NCBI GenBank assembly: GCA_004335835.1
Contig: RWJK01001502.1
Span: 66,700 to 130,699 of the forward strand
Reading direction: 5' to 3'
Source of the DNA: Scenedesmus sp. ARA3
Lineage: Eukaryota; Chlorophyta; Chlorophyceae; Sphaeropleales; Scenedesmaceae
Length of the DNA: 64,000 bases
Made by a program: the position numbers and the translations under genes. Numbering within the stretch: the first letter of the stretch is position 1; every line of letters starts with the position of its first letter. The notes below the pieces were generated by a model that was not told the DNA's origin, did no database searches, and was given only the letters and a program-made list of their open reading frames with translations. Positions 46,125 through 56,486 of the stretch are shown here, piece by piece.

Positions 46125-49100
46125 GGTGGTAGCTGTTTTGCCCTCACCTGTTTGTCACCACCAGGGGTGCCTGGATCCACTCGCCGCCAGCCAGCTGCAC
46201 ACCCGTCACGGCGCCGTTGGCTGTCGTTATCTGTTCCACGCATGCAGACGTGCGCACCTCCACGCCGTGCTGCTGCAGCACTGCCAGCAGGCCGTCACAC
46301 ACCTGCGCTGGCACAACAAGTGCATGCACAACACTTGCATACACCCCGGAGTTGCAAAACAGTCAGCAGAAAGTATCTGCTTTCTTACATCAGGCTGTGG
46401 CGCACACGCCAAGCTTGTGTGCGCCATATACATTACTGCGGTGCTTGGTGCTGCAGAATGCGCGCAAGAAAGGCTTAACTTGGCCTCCGGTAGGTGAGAT
46501 AAGACGTGATGTTGATGATGATGTACGCCTGATGCAATCACCCAAGCCAGCGCTGGTTGCTGCAGCAACCCACCTTGCAGAAACCGCCAACAGGGTACCT
46601 GCACAGGCCCACACAACGGTCATGGCTGTTAGCATCCTCTCTGCACACCCAGCAGCTGCACTGCATCCCTTCAGTCCACTTCCACAAGCGCCGCAGGTTG
46701 CAGCAGCTGCAATCGGTGGTTTGTACTGGTTGTTGTAATGCAAGTGACTTCACTATCCTGTGTCACTGAAGCTTCACTCGTTGTTCTACAACTCTTGCTG
46801 CTGCTGCACAGCTTGCCGCTCACCATACGCCGTCTGTGAGCTCTGTTGCCGCCAGCAGGCTGAACACACCAGGCGCTGCATAGGGGCTGAGCCCCACATA
46901 CAGATCCTGGAAGGACAGCAGCGCGGCAATGCGCTCATTGCATGCAAACCTGCGCATGAGCCTGCACAAGTGCAGAGCGGGCCAGAGGGATTAGGTACAG
47001 ATGCCAAGTGGGTCCTGGGCAAACGGATCTAGCAGGCAGCAATGCACATATGCGTCTTGCACAAAGTGGACAGCACAAGGGCAGGTAATAATGCACCAGC
47101 ACCATCCTCTGCCTGCAACATCAGCAGTGCTGCCAGCAGGTGAACTTTAACACCAAGCACACTCCATTCGTACGCCTGTTGCTGCCCTCACAGCGCATGG
47201 TGGTTGCCCAGGCCCAGCAGCGGCAGCAGCACTCCCAGCACCTCAACCAACACCAAGCACTACCAGTTGTACCGCTGCTGCTGCTGCTGCCCTCACCGGC
47301 CGTGGTGGTTGCCCAGCAGCTCAGCCACGTCAGCCTGCCCCAGCAGCGGTAGCAACCGCATTTTCAGCCAGCATCAACCACTACAAGTTGTACTGCTGCT
47401 GCTGCTGCTGCTATTGCTGCTGCTGCTGCTGCTGCTGCCCTCACTGGCCGTGGTGGTTGCCCAGCAGCTCAGCCACGTCAGCCTGCCCCAGCAGCGGTAG
47501 CAACCGCATTTTCAGCCAGCATCAACCACTACAAGTTGTACTGCTGCTGCTGCTGCTGCTATTGCTGCTGCTGCTGCTGCTGCTGCCCTCACCGGCCGTG
47601 GTGGTTGCCCAGCAGCTCAGCCACGTCCACCTGCCCCAGCAGCGGCAGCAGCCGCCGAAGGTCCAGGAACTCGCCGATGCTGTCGGCATCCCTCGCGATG
47701 AAGTTCTCAGTGCCCACCACCAGTGCCTTGCGTGCCTCAGCCAGCCAGCAGAGGTATGCGGTGCCTGCAGTGGCAGCACAGCCAGGGCAGGTGGGTTAGA
47801 TGAGTGCTCAGTGCCCACAACTACCAGTGGTGCGCTAGTAGTGCCTTGCGCGCCTCAGCCAGCCAGCACAGGTACGCGGTGCCTGCAGCGGTGATGTTAG
47901 CACACAGCCAGAGCAGATTAGCCAGAAAGTGATCAAGCCACCAGGCATTACAAGGAGGGCATGTGCAAGGCATAGTGCAGCTTGCACTACGTGCGCTCAA
48001 TGATCAGCGTTGCCAGCTGATTACGTGAAAGCCAGATCTCATCAAAGTTGCTGCCAACAGCCAATGCTAGTGCGCTACTAAGGCTGGTCCAACATTGAAT
48101 ACCCTGCAAGGCTGCAGATGCATGCGTCATCATCATGTTACCCATCAAGCCATAGCATCAACTGCAGATGCGTGCGTGTGCCACAAACAACAAGGCGCAA
48201 CAACTTGGGGGCAAGCAGGTCTGCTGCAGCAACGTTGAGGCTGCAGCTCGTCAGCATCTGTGTGTGATGCACCGTGCCCACCTGCTCCCTGCTGCACCCG
48301 CTCCAGCTGCTGCACCATTGCATTCACATCATACAGCAGGTCCAGGTAACTGCCGCTGCTGCTGTCACCACCGTGACTGCTGCCGCTGCTGCTGCTGCTG
48401 CTGCTGCTGCTGCCGCTGCTACTGCTACTACTGCTGCTGCTGCTGTACCCGTCTGCAAAAAACACCCTATACGCTGCCGGCTCTATCTTGTGCAGCTGCA
48501 CATGCTGCTCCAGGCTGCTGCCCAGCCACTCAAACGTCTTGCGGTACTCGTCAGGAAACAGCAGCAGGCTGGGGCCAGTGTCAAACCGGTAGCCGTCTTG
48601 CCACACCGACTGGCAGCGGCCGCCGACCTGAAAGAAGGGGAGATGAAGAGGCAGCGTGTGTGGCATGTGAGTTTGTTATGTAGCAAGCGGGGTGTGGTCG
48701 TGGTGTGCTGTTTATGGTGTGGGGTCAATTAGACTGCTGCACTGGGAGGTGCATGCAGGACTCCGAACGTCATGAAGCCAGGTGCAGCACACCTGCCACA
48801 AAAGCATTTAATGGAGACATGTTGATGTTGTATTAAATTATTGGTCTGTGTCGTTTAAGTGACGCTGCAGGCTGCAAATTATGCCTGCATGCCTGCCAGT
48901 GAAGGGCATCATGCCATGGTAGTAGGTGGTCACTGTGTGAATCCAAGCTGCTGGCAGCTGCTGGCTGGCTCTGCTTAGAAAATAGCACAGCAGCAGCAGC
49001 ACTACCACACCTCCGCGTTCTTCTCCAGCACAGTGACGCTGTAGCCATGCTGAGCCAGCTTGCCAGCAGTGACCAGGCCCCCTATGCCGCCACCTGCACA

Positions 49101-49366
49101 GCACCAGGACCAAGCACAAGCGACATGCTATCAGTACCGCCGAACTGCACAGCTGCTGACTGCTAGCATGTGCTGCTCTTAGTAAAAGCAGTTCAGCTGG
49201 CAAGTCGCGCCGTACCTATCACAACACACTTCTTGCTGTTTGCCGGCCCACTTGAGGGCAGTGGTGGTGCTGCTGGTGACGCGGCCTTTGCTGCTGAGCA
49301 TGCATAAGCCCTAGCCCTCCCTTTGCTGGGCTGCCTCCAGGGGCATGTTCTAGGCGTATGCAGCAT
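44850..49366 (-). CDS. CrtI/CRTISO-like FAD-dependent oxidoreductase, plastid-targeted
   Basis: Flavoprotein of the phytoene desaturase/carotenoid isomerase superfamily; a plastid carotenoid or related polyene reaction is likely, exact substrate unknown. Exons: 49366-49216, 49093-49011, 48627-48282, 47764-47593, 46961-46824, 46598-46574 (25 nt), 46302-46148, 45919-45759, 45370-44850; 583 residues, all phases consistent. The leader MLHTPRTCPWRQPSKG... (about 1-45) resembles a transit peptide. The ADP-binding fold reads CVVIGGGIGGLVTAGKLAQ (GxGxxG), then LEKNAEVGGRCQS and GYRFDTGPSLLLFPDEYRKT. The mid region has LYVGLSPYAAPGVFSL, then GVWYPVGGF (microexon) and AFYWCVSRRLDMLCHHNVFL. The C-terminal FAD clamp is GLYFVGASSRPGNGVPLVMMG. 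A Ser/Gly run (around residue 150) is CAG-derived. Introns flanking exon 4 contain copies of its edges. Confidence 0.9.
46091..46121. repeat. (CTG)n microsatellite in a CrtI-like gene intron
   Basis: About ten CTG triplets on the plus strand, CAG in the sense of the gene, shortly after the donor at 46147. Confidence 0.9.
47186..47650 (-). repeat. ~148-bp tandem array copying CrtI-like exon 4 donor edge
   Basis: The exon tail encoding LLPLLGQVDVAELLGNHHGR with its donor (about 47589-47648) recurs at about 47440 and 47292, with a period of 148-149 bp. A weaker fourth copy lies near 47190. Each unit also includes a CTG/CTATTG tract. Donor GT positions are retained in the two close copies. Confidence 0.9.
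47722..47888 (-). repeat. Copy of CrtI-like exon 4 acceptor edge
   Basis: Bases 47722-47770 (exon head encoding GTAYLCWLAEARKAL plus CTGCAG acceptor) recur at 47840-47888 in the upstream intron, with 3 mismatches in 49. The acceptor is intact. Confidence 0.9.
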
Positions 49367-50110
49367 GTTTGACAGTGCCTAATGTGCTAACGATTGCTAA
49401 CGAAAAGGAGCCCTTTCACATCATTGTCAGCACCTGCCCCTGCCAGCCTGCTGCCTGCTGACACAGCTTTCAAATTTGAGGTCCGCAGCCATCACTGAGT
49501 AAAGGCAGCTGTCGCATTGGCCACACATGCTAATATGGCTGTCTTGCACAAGCAAAGTGGTGCCTGAAAGGGCATAACCACGTCACAATGTTACGCTGTG
49601 TCTGCTGAGCACAGGCTGAGCAGTGCTGTTCATGCGATGCCGTTGATTCTCAGCGTGTCTACACCTGCCACATGTTTTGAGGTGCAACCTATTGAAATAT
49701 GATGCTGTGATCAAGCGCTAAATGGCACCATCTGGAGCAAGTGTGCCAGGCTGGAGCGGAGTGGGACGTGTACAAAGCCTTAGAAGCCTGCACAAACTAT
49801 TATATGTGTACTTGTTCTTCTTTCTTCTGCATAGAGGTGAGGATCGTCCGTGCGAAACTGCATGCAACTGTCGAGTTTGTCGAGCCCGCGCAGCAATTCC
49901 ATCAGCATAGCATGCATCTGATCCAGCATGTCATGAATCCTAATTTTCTAAAAATTAATTCCTAGAATTGCTACATGGCCTTGCTGCTGACCGCTGTTTA
50001 CTCAACAACTGGAGCCGTGGTGCTGTCTCTTGACAAGCTGAGCAAGGCTCTTGATATGCCAGAGCTAGAATGACAAACGCAAGTATCGACTTTGTATTCA
50101 TTGTGCTGCG
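49367..50110. other. Intergenic between CrtI-like gene and PAN/Cys-rich gene
   Basis: AT-richer divergent spacer that should include the promoter of the CrtI-like gene and the 5' part of the next gene. No protein-like frame was found. Confidence 0.45.
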
Positions 50111-50242
50111 GTGTGGATACTTGCACCACTTGCTGCTGCTCTATTGCTGCTGTCACATGCACACCCAGCAGTGTCTGTTAGCACCCCTCCCCCACCCTGC
50201 CTACCTCGCCTCAAACCCTCTTGTAGAGTGTCTTCTCAGTCT

Positions 50243-50378
50243 CACTCATCAAGCGTGCTTCTGTGCCTTATGCCGCACGTTGCTGTGCTTTCCTGCATGC
50301 CTGAGGGTGTCTTAACAGCCTTACTCATCTAGCATGTGTGTGTCCCCTGCGCCGCACGCTGCTCTACTTACCTGCAGG
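50243..50378 (+). repeat. Diverged tandem duplication before the PAN exon
   Basis: About 60 bases ending at the PAN exon acceptor (from about 50322) resemble those starting at about 50243: both contain ACTCATC, a GCCGCACG core and a C/T-rich ending. Only intron sequence appears duplicated. Confidence 0.55.
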
Positions 50379-51380
50379 GTCTGCTGTCATTCAGTGCACC
50401 GTGGAGTCAGCAACTGTCCCGCAGAACATTGAGGGCGATGTGCTGGTGCTGGCAGCAGGCACTTTGGCCTACACAGGGCCCCACCCTAGCAGCCCCACAC
50501 TAACATCAGCAGCAGAGTGCGCCAACGCGTGCGGCCTGCTGCCAGGCTGCAATGCATGGACCTTTTGCAGCAGGCAGTCTGGCTGCGGCAGCGGATGCAG
50601 CAGCTGGGTCGCAAAACACCCCAAAAGTGAGTGTATTGGTTGACATGCAGCTGCTTTGGCGCGTGCCACCAGCATGCTCGAGCTTGTATATGCTGGACCG
50701 CAGCGCGCATGCGAGAGCCGCCAGGATGATGCAGCAAGCGCAGGGCATGCAAGCGCTAGTCTGTTATGGCATCATCACATATCCAGCAGCAGCAGTAGCA
50801 GCAGCAGTAGCAGCCAGCGCCTGGTTCATGAGGTAGCTCCTCATGTTCAGCTTCTGACGTTCCCCTGCTGCAACAGCACCTGTACCTACCGCATTAGTTC
50901 ATGCTGCAACAAAAAGCAGCGCCTGCTCACTGTCTGGCACACAACCCGCATCCACCTGTCCTGCAGTGCCAGCTGGCGGCCCAGCCAACAGGGACCCTGT
51001 GGAGGCTGACCTGCCCATACTCGGCTTCGGGCCATGGACCTACCCCCAGACACAAAACGGCTGCCAGTACAGCTTCAACACAGACAGCACCAGCGACGCA
51101 TGGCCGTATGGCCTGTGCACGCTGAAGCGCGTGCCTGACACGAAGAAGCTCAAGTATGTGCCACCCAGCAAGGCAGCACCTCAGCGCACAACAGGTGAGG
51201 CGCAGCATAAGTATGTGGGCCGCTGCAGCAGCTGTCACGATGCTGCAGTTGCCAGCAGTGGGAGCAGCGGCATGTTTTGACTGCATGCATTGAGTGTGTA
51301 GTATACTACAGCAGCAGGACACCAGTTGCAACCAAGCAGCCGCAGGCGCAGGCCTTCTTACAGCACTCCTCACCTCGCTC

Positions 51381-51425
<45 letters not shown>

Positions 51426-52677
51426 TTTTGCTGCTTGCAGGCGTCGTCACCGAGTCTGCAGCAGCAGCCGCCTCAGCAGATGGCTGGATTTCTGGCACGC
51501 TCTCCGTCTCAGAGGATTGCCAGGGATTGCCGCCAAACGTTTGCAGGCTATGCGGTAGCTCAAAACACCCTGACAGCTGCCTCAAGTGTGCCAAAGATGC
51601 TCGGGGCCAGTTCAGCAGCAAGCCTGTGAACTACCTGATCAGTAAAGGCAGCAAGGCGCAGAATGCGTGCGCGGTGTGTGCTGGCCTGGCGGACGCAAAG
51701 CAGAAGGAGAGGTGAGTGCGGCAGTTGATGCGCGACAGCCGATACGTGGCAGCCAGTAGGTGTGGTGATGAGCAGCAGCTGATAGGCGGCGAGTGGTGCT
51801 TGGGTTTGACAGTACATGGCGCGCTCAGGTTTGCAGAATTCAGCAGCCAGTATCGCTGCTGGCATGCACCTGCTGACCTGCAATTCTCTTGTGATCAGCA
51901 TGCATGTGCGCAGCTGCTTAGCTGTGCATCACACGGTTAGCTCCATTCCTGCACCGCCCTGCTGTTCGCCTGCGTTTGCCGCCTGCTTGCAGCTGCTTTG
52001 ATTGCATTTTGGACAACAAGCGCTGCTCTACCTGCGTGTACGGCGCCCGCATGTGGGGATACGGCAAGCCAGATATCAGCGCATGCCTGTCTTGCGCCGC
52101 GAAGAAAGGCAACAGGTATGTGGGCGCCTGCAACGCCTGCGCGCAGAGCTCGTCTCCTGGCCGCTGCTTTGCGTGCCTCGACACACAGCCCCTGAAGATC
52201 TGCAACACCACACAGCGGGCCGGCAGCGACGGCTGCAACATTGGACCGAATGATCAGACGCCGTGCGACCTCTGCAGCAATGCAGCGCAGAGTGACGATG
52301 TCTTCAAGCAGTGCCTGGCGTGCCACACAAACCTGAACGTGCAGCAGGAGTGCCTGGACTGTGGCAACATCCCCACCACTGCAGCCACTCAAGCTCGCTG
52401 CTATGCATGCGTCAAGGCAGCAAGGTTCCCCTCGTATAAATCCACAGGCTGCGCTGCATGCTTCAGCTCTTGGCTTATACCTGGCAAGTCGCAGTCCTGC
52501 TTGCAGTGCGTGGAGGCGAGCACTACGCCGTTTGCTGCGAAAGCATCCTGCAGCAGCTGCGTTGATGGCAGCGTGAAGCGCAGCCAGGCGCTGCAGGACA
52601 AGTGCTTTGGATGCCTGAAAAAGACGCAGATTGCCGAGTACGCAGCCACATGCATTGACCAAAGTATGAGGCGGTAG
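50378..52677 (+). CDS. PAN/Apple-domain cysteine-rich protein (5' exon unresolved)
   Basis: Probably secreted or cell-wall/vacuolar. Supported exons: 50378-50626, 50967-51194, 51441-51711, 51993-52677, in phase, about 477 residues. The first supported exon is a PAN-like module: DVLVLAAGTLAYTG, then ECANACGLLPGCNAWTFC. The second has GFGPWTYPQTQNGCQY. The last two carry a long series of CxxC pairs (CRLCGSS, CLKCAKD, CFDC, CSTC, CNAC, CFAC, CDLC, CLAC, CYAC, CAAC, CLQC, CSSC, CFGC), suggesting tandem disulfide- or metal-bonded units. A signal-peptide-like frame, WILAPLAAALLLLSHAHPA, lies at about 50114-50170 but has no in-frame ATG, and its splice to 50378 is not established. Ligand and role unknown; such PAN plus Cys-rich proteins are common in chlorophytes. 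Confidence 0.75.
51384..51423 (+). repeat. (CTG)n tract at a PAN-gene 3' splice site
   Basis: Thirteen CTG triplets directly upstream of CCTTTTGCTGCTTGCAG, the acceptor used at 51441. Confidence 0.9.
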
Positions 52678-55600
52678 TAGCTGCATGATTGTGCTGTAGC
52701 TAGCAGCATGCTGGTTGCTGTCGCTGATGGTGTTGGTGCATATAGAAGAGGCTCGGCTGTGCCTCTCCTTGTATGTGTATATGTTTATGTATCCTGTTTA
52801 TGTGTCGGCGCACCAAGTTGTGCTGCGAGTTTGCCTTGGTGCCTAGCTAGGGAGCTGTGAAGTAGGCCGGATGCCTGGCGTGTGGGTGTGGCTGCTGCGC
52901 GCTGTGCACCGTGCTGCACGCTGACGTGGCAGTGGTGCAGTCATGGGGGCGCACAGCGCATAACGTTCATTCCTGCTTCATGGAAGCTGCTAGATGCAGG
53001 CAGCTGCCACTCTGTAGGGTGTTTGCAGGCATCGCACACCACACCATGGCTGCACACCCCAGAGGTGTACTATGAAGATATACACGCCCTGGGGTCAACT
53101 CATGCAGTTTTGTGTATTATGATAGGCAAAAGAATGACAGCTTGTAGTCGCACCAGGAGGCGGTGCCTGGCATTTCATTTCAGGTGTGCGTGTGTGCTTT
53201 CTGCAATGCAACCCACGCACCGTATGTCGCGTGCAGTATACACCTGTGTGTATTCAGTCCACGTTAGACAGTCAGTGTACATGGCCGAGTGCGATGGGTT
53301 GGCTTAGCAATAGCCCTGACCGCCTTTGCTCGTTACCTATGCCTGGCACAAGCATTGTGCCTGTTGCAGGGCGTCAAGTTCCTGCTGACATTCAAAAGGT
53401 GTAGTTGATTAGCAGCTAGCTGCAGCAGTTTTGCTTAGTACGGCAGTGGCTGCACAAGCCACCTGGTAGCCTAGCCTAAGCTGAATACTGCCGGGCAGTG
53501 CACTGTTGTGCATATGCACCTCGCGTTGCTGTTGTTGGGCGTCAGCATGTTGTTGCAACATCAATGAGCCAAATGCGCTTATATGTCTGCATCGCCGTGG
53601 CGCAGCCACCCTTAGCAGATGAGTGCTGGATATATTGCTGTGCAGCAACAGCAGCAGCAGCAGCAGCAGCTGCGCAGAGCGCAATACACTCTGCTTAGCC
53701 TTTGCATGCGCCACATGTGTGTTCACAGCATACTGCTCGACTTGTTTTGCAGCCATTGTGCTTGTGCTGCTGATTCTGAGTGTATTAATTGTATTGCAGA
53801 CGCGGCGGTGTGCACCTGCTTAGCCCTTTGTGTGCATGCAGCTGCGCATACGGTTTATTGCAAGCGGGGTTGAAGGCATCATCTGCTGGGTATGCACATA
53901 TGTGTGCAGTATATACTGCATATATGCACCTGGGTGAACGCAGCAGTACAGTACTGCACCGCATGTGCCAGATATGTGCACTATGTGCTGACTCGCATGC
54001 ATCTGTGCTGCTGCATCACAGCAGGTCTTGGCTACATGACCATGCAGTTTTGCTGTAGGCAGCTGCTGTATTGCCTGGCAGGACCGTCCAGTGAGATTGC
54101 CTCATGATGTTACACCGCTGTGCAGCCACAGACTTGTCTGTTCGCTGCTGTCTTTGTTTATTGCGGTGCAGCAGCAGGCGGCAGGCAACTACAGGCAGCA
54201 CCATGCACGCTTGCATCACCCATGATTGTCATATCATGAATTGCGGCCATGTTGCTGCTGTTGTAGGAGCAGCTACAGCAGGGACATGCAAGCCGGATCA
54301 ACACAAAGACCTTGGCATGGTGCTCACTCTGTCCTCAGGACAGGGCCTGCAAGACACCACTGCATGCCTGTGTGCCTTCTTGTAACAACTACAATCCTGA
54401 TTGTGTGATAAAGAGGGAGTCCATGAGGGAGCCAGTTATGTTAGCAACATTAACGCGCAGCTCCCAAGCTGTTGCTGCATGTGCCTGTGCAAGCGCACCA
54501 ATCACAGCCTGATCAGGCTGTCATGACTTGCAACACGGCCACACACTGTGTATGGCATACCCCATCTAAATCAAAGCAGTGCCGCGGCCGCTTGCATGCA
54601 GCCTCCGTAGCCCATCGCTACAATGCACCGCATGTACCATATGACTCAGTGATGTTGCTGGTGAACAACAAAGCCATGTTGGCTGAGGCCCGATCCTCCT
54701 GACATTATCACTGGAACCACGACAGCCTGTGCCATGAAAAGGCCGCTGACATGGCACACGCCACGCCAGCTGGCAAGTGCCTCAGCCACGCGTTTGCTCC
54801 ATTCTCCTGCCATGGTGCGCAGCCGTGGCACCTGATGTCACCCACACTGCCAATGTTGACCGCATCTGCGTTCACATGGCACACGCCACCCCAGCTGGCG
54901 AGTGCTCCGCCACGCGACTGCTCCGTTCTCCTGCTGGAGGCGGCTGCCATTACGCACAGCCTTGACACGGCCACCCTGATGAGACCCACACTGTCGACAT
55001 GGGTGCCATGGCATCAGCATCCTTTGGGCCGCCTTGACATATGCATTGCAGCTCGTGTGCGACAAACTGCACTATGCAGGATACCACGTGATACCGGACA
55101 ATGCACAACGTGCTGTGCAGCTCGTGCCCACAGCACACACACGCTACCTGGCCAAACCCTGCCACAGCCTCAGCGCAAAACCTCACCCACAAGCAGCCAG
55201 TACTCAAGGCCTGCTAAAGCAACACTCCCCTGGTACAAGCCAACCGCCTTTCCTGATGGTGTTTGAAGAAATCAACGTAATGGCCCATACTCATTAGGCT
55301 GCCGAAGTGCTGTCTGACACAATGCGGGCAACACATGCCCCACGCTCCGTTCTTTGTTGCCCAGTGCGATACTGAGTTGTATTTGCCCACAACACGTGCT
55401 ATCGGCCTACAGAGGATTGCACTGTATCATCCTGGCATGCCAATTCTGCAGCTGCATGCGCCACTGCAAACTGATGAACGGCAGCTCTGACGACTGTGGC
55501 GCTCATTCTTGGGAAGCCGCTGCCACACATTGTGTAACTGACAACTGATGAGAACAGCAAGCAATCACATGCCTCCAACAAACGTACCAGTTGTGTTTAC

Positions 55601-56069
55601 CAGAATGGCCAAAGCACACAGCGTGCCGTGAACAGCTGCTGGATACACCAAGGGCACTATCAGGTGCCTGCAGGTGACATCTGCAGGCTGCTGAGAGCAG
55701 GACTATTGAGCAGTTGCTCTTCACACGCTGCACAATCTTCATGCACAGTGCACCGCACGTGCACAACCACAAAGGAATGAGGCAGCAGCTCACAAATGCT
55801 ACGCTGTTGGTTTCGACCGCCACAAACAACAAAGCGCTATGCTGCAGTACACTGCACTGCCGCAACCCATACAAGGAATGCAATCAGCAAGGGCATGCAG
55901 GCAGCACACCCAGTCTGACGGATCATTGTTCAGCTGCAGAAGCATGCGCAGCAACCGCAACCACAACCTCAGCTACCCTCTGATAAGCCACCCTGAAACT
56001 CCATACATTGACCAGCAATCCAACAGCAAACGCCTGCACAATGTCGACACCATCGACTACTATCATTGC
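52678..56069. other. Intergenic (3.4 kb), no supported gene
   Basis: Downstream of the PAN/Cys-rich gene. I found no exon with a recognisable family or consistent splicing. A diverged ~60-bp duplication sits at 54749-54933. Confidence 0.45.
54749..54933. repeat. Diverged ~60-bp direct repeat, ~125-bp offset
   Basis: Bases 54749-54810 and 54874-54933 share ACATGGCACACGCCAC, then CCAGCTGGC, GCCACGCG and GTTCTCCTGC-like blocks with several substitutions. Confidence 0.7.
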
Positions 56070-56486
56070 TCACCATTCAGCTGGGCCCCCGTCAAGCAGC
56101 ACCAGACTTCCAGCAGCGGCTTCCAATACGTTTGCTTCAGATGGCACTGCCATAGCAGCAGCAACAGCAGCAGGCATGCTGTCCATTTGTTGCAGCACAA
56201 GTGGGCCCCAGGCACCTCCAAATTCGCTCGGCTTGGTGCTGCTGCTGCCAAACTGCATGCTGCTGCTGCTGCTCCTGTGGCTGGCTGCCCTTTCCTTGAG
56301 CTCCAAGCTCAGCAGCAGCGACCGCAGCTCCTCGTTCGACAGCGCTTCAATGGATGACGGGCATGCTTGACAGCCGGCGCCATCTTGCTGCTGCTGCTGC
56401 TGCTGCTTGTTGCTGACGAGCCAGGTGTCCGATACAATCACATAAGCATCAGCGGCATGCTCTGGGTGAGCCAAGTGCCGAGTCAT
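56070..56486 (-). CDS. Hypothetical protein or terminal exon
   Basis: A 138-codon minus-strand frame with a true ATG. It is possibly the last exon of a larger gene, because the start is preceded by more minus-strand coding-like sequence (about 56700-56820). It begins MTRHLAHPEHAADAYVIVSD, then has a Gln run from a CAG tract, an acidic helical segment SIEALSNEELRSLLLSLELK and a Ser-rich stretch, and ends with a hydrophobic tail. No family recognised. The helical segment is the main reason to think it is real. Confidence 0.35.
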   Translation of the reverse strand: MTRHLAHPEHAADAYVIVSDTWLVSNKQQQQQQQDGAGCQACPSSIEALSNEELRSLLLSLELKERAASHRSSSSSMQFGSSSTKPSEFGGAWGPLVLQQMDSMPAAVAAAMAVPSEANVLEAAAGSLVLLDGGPAEW

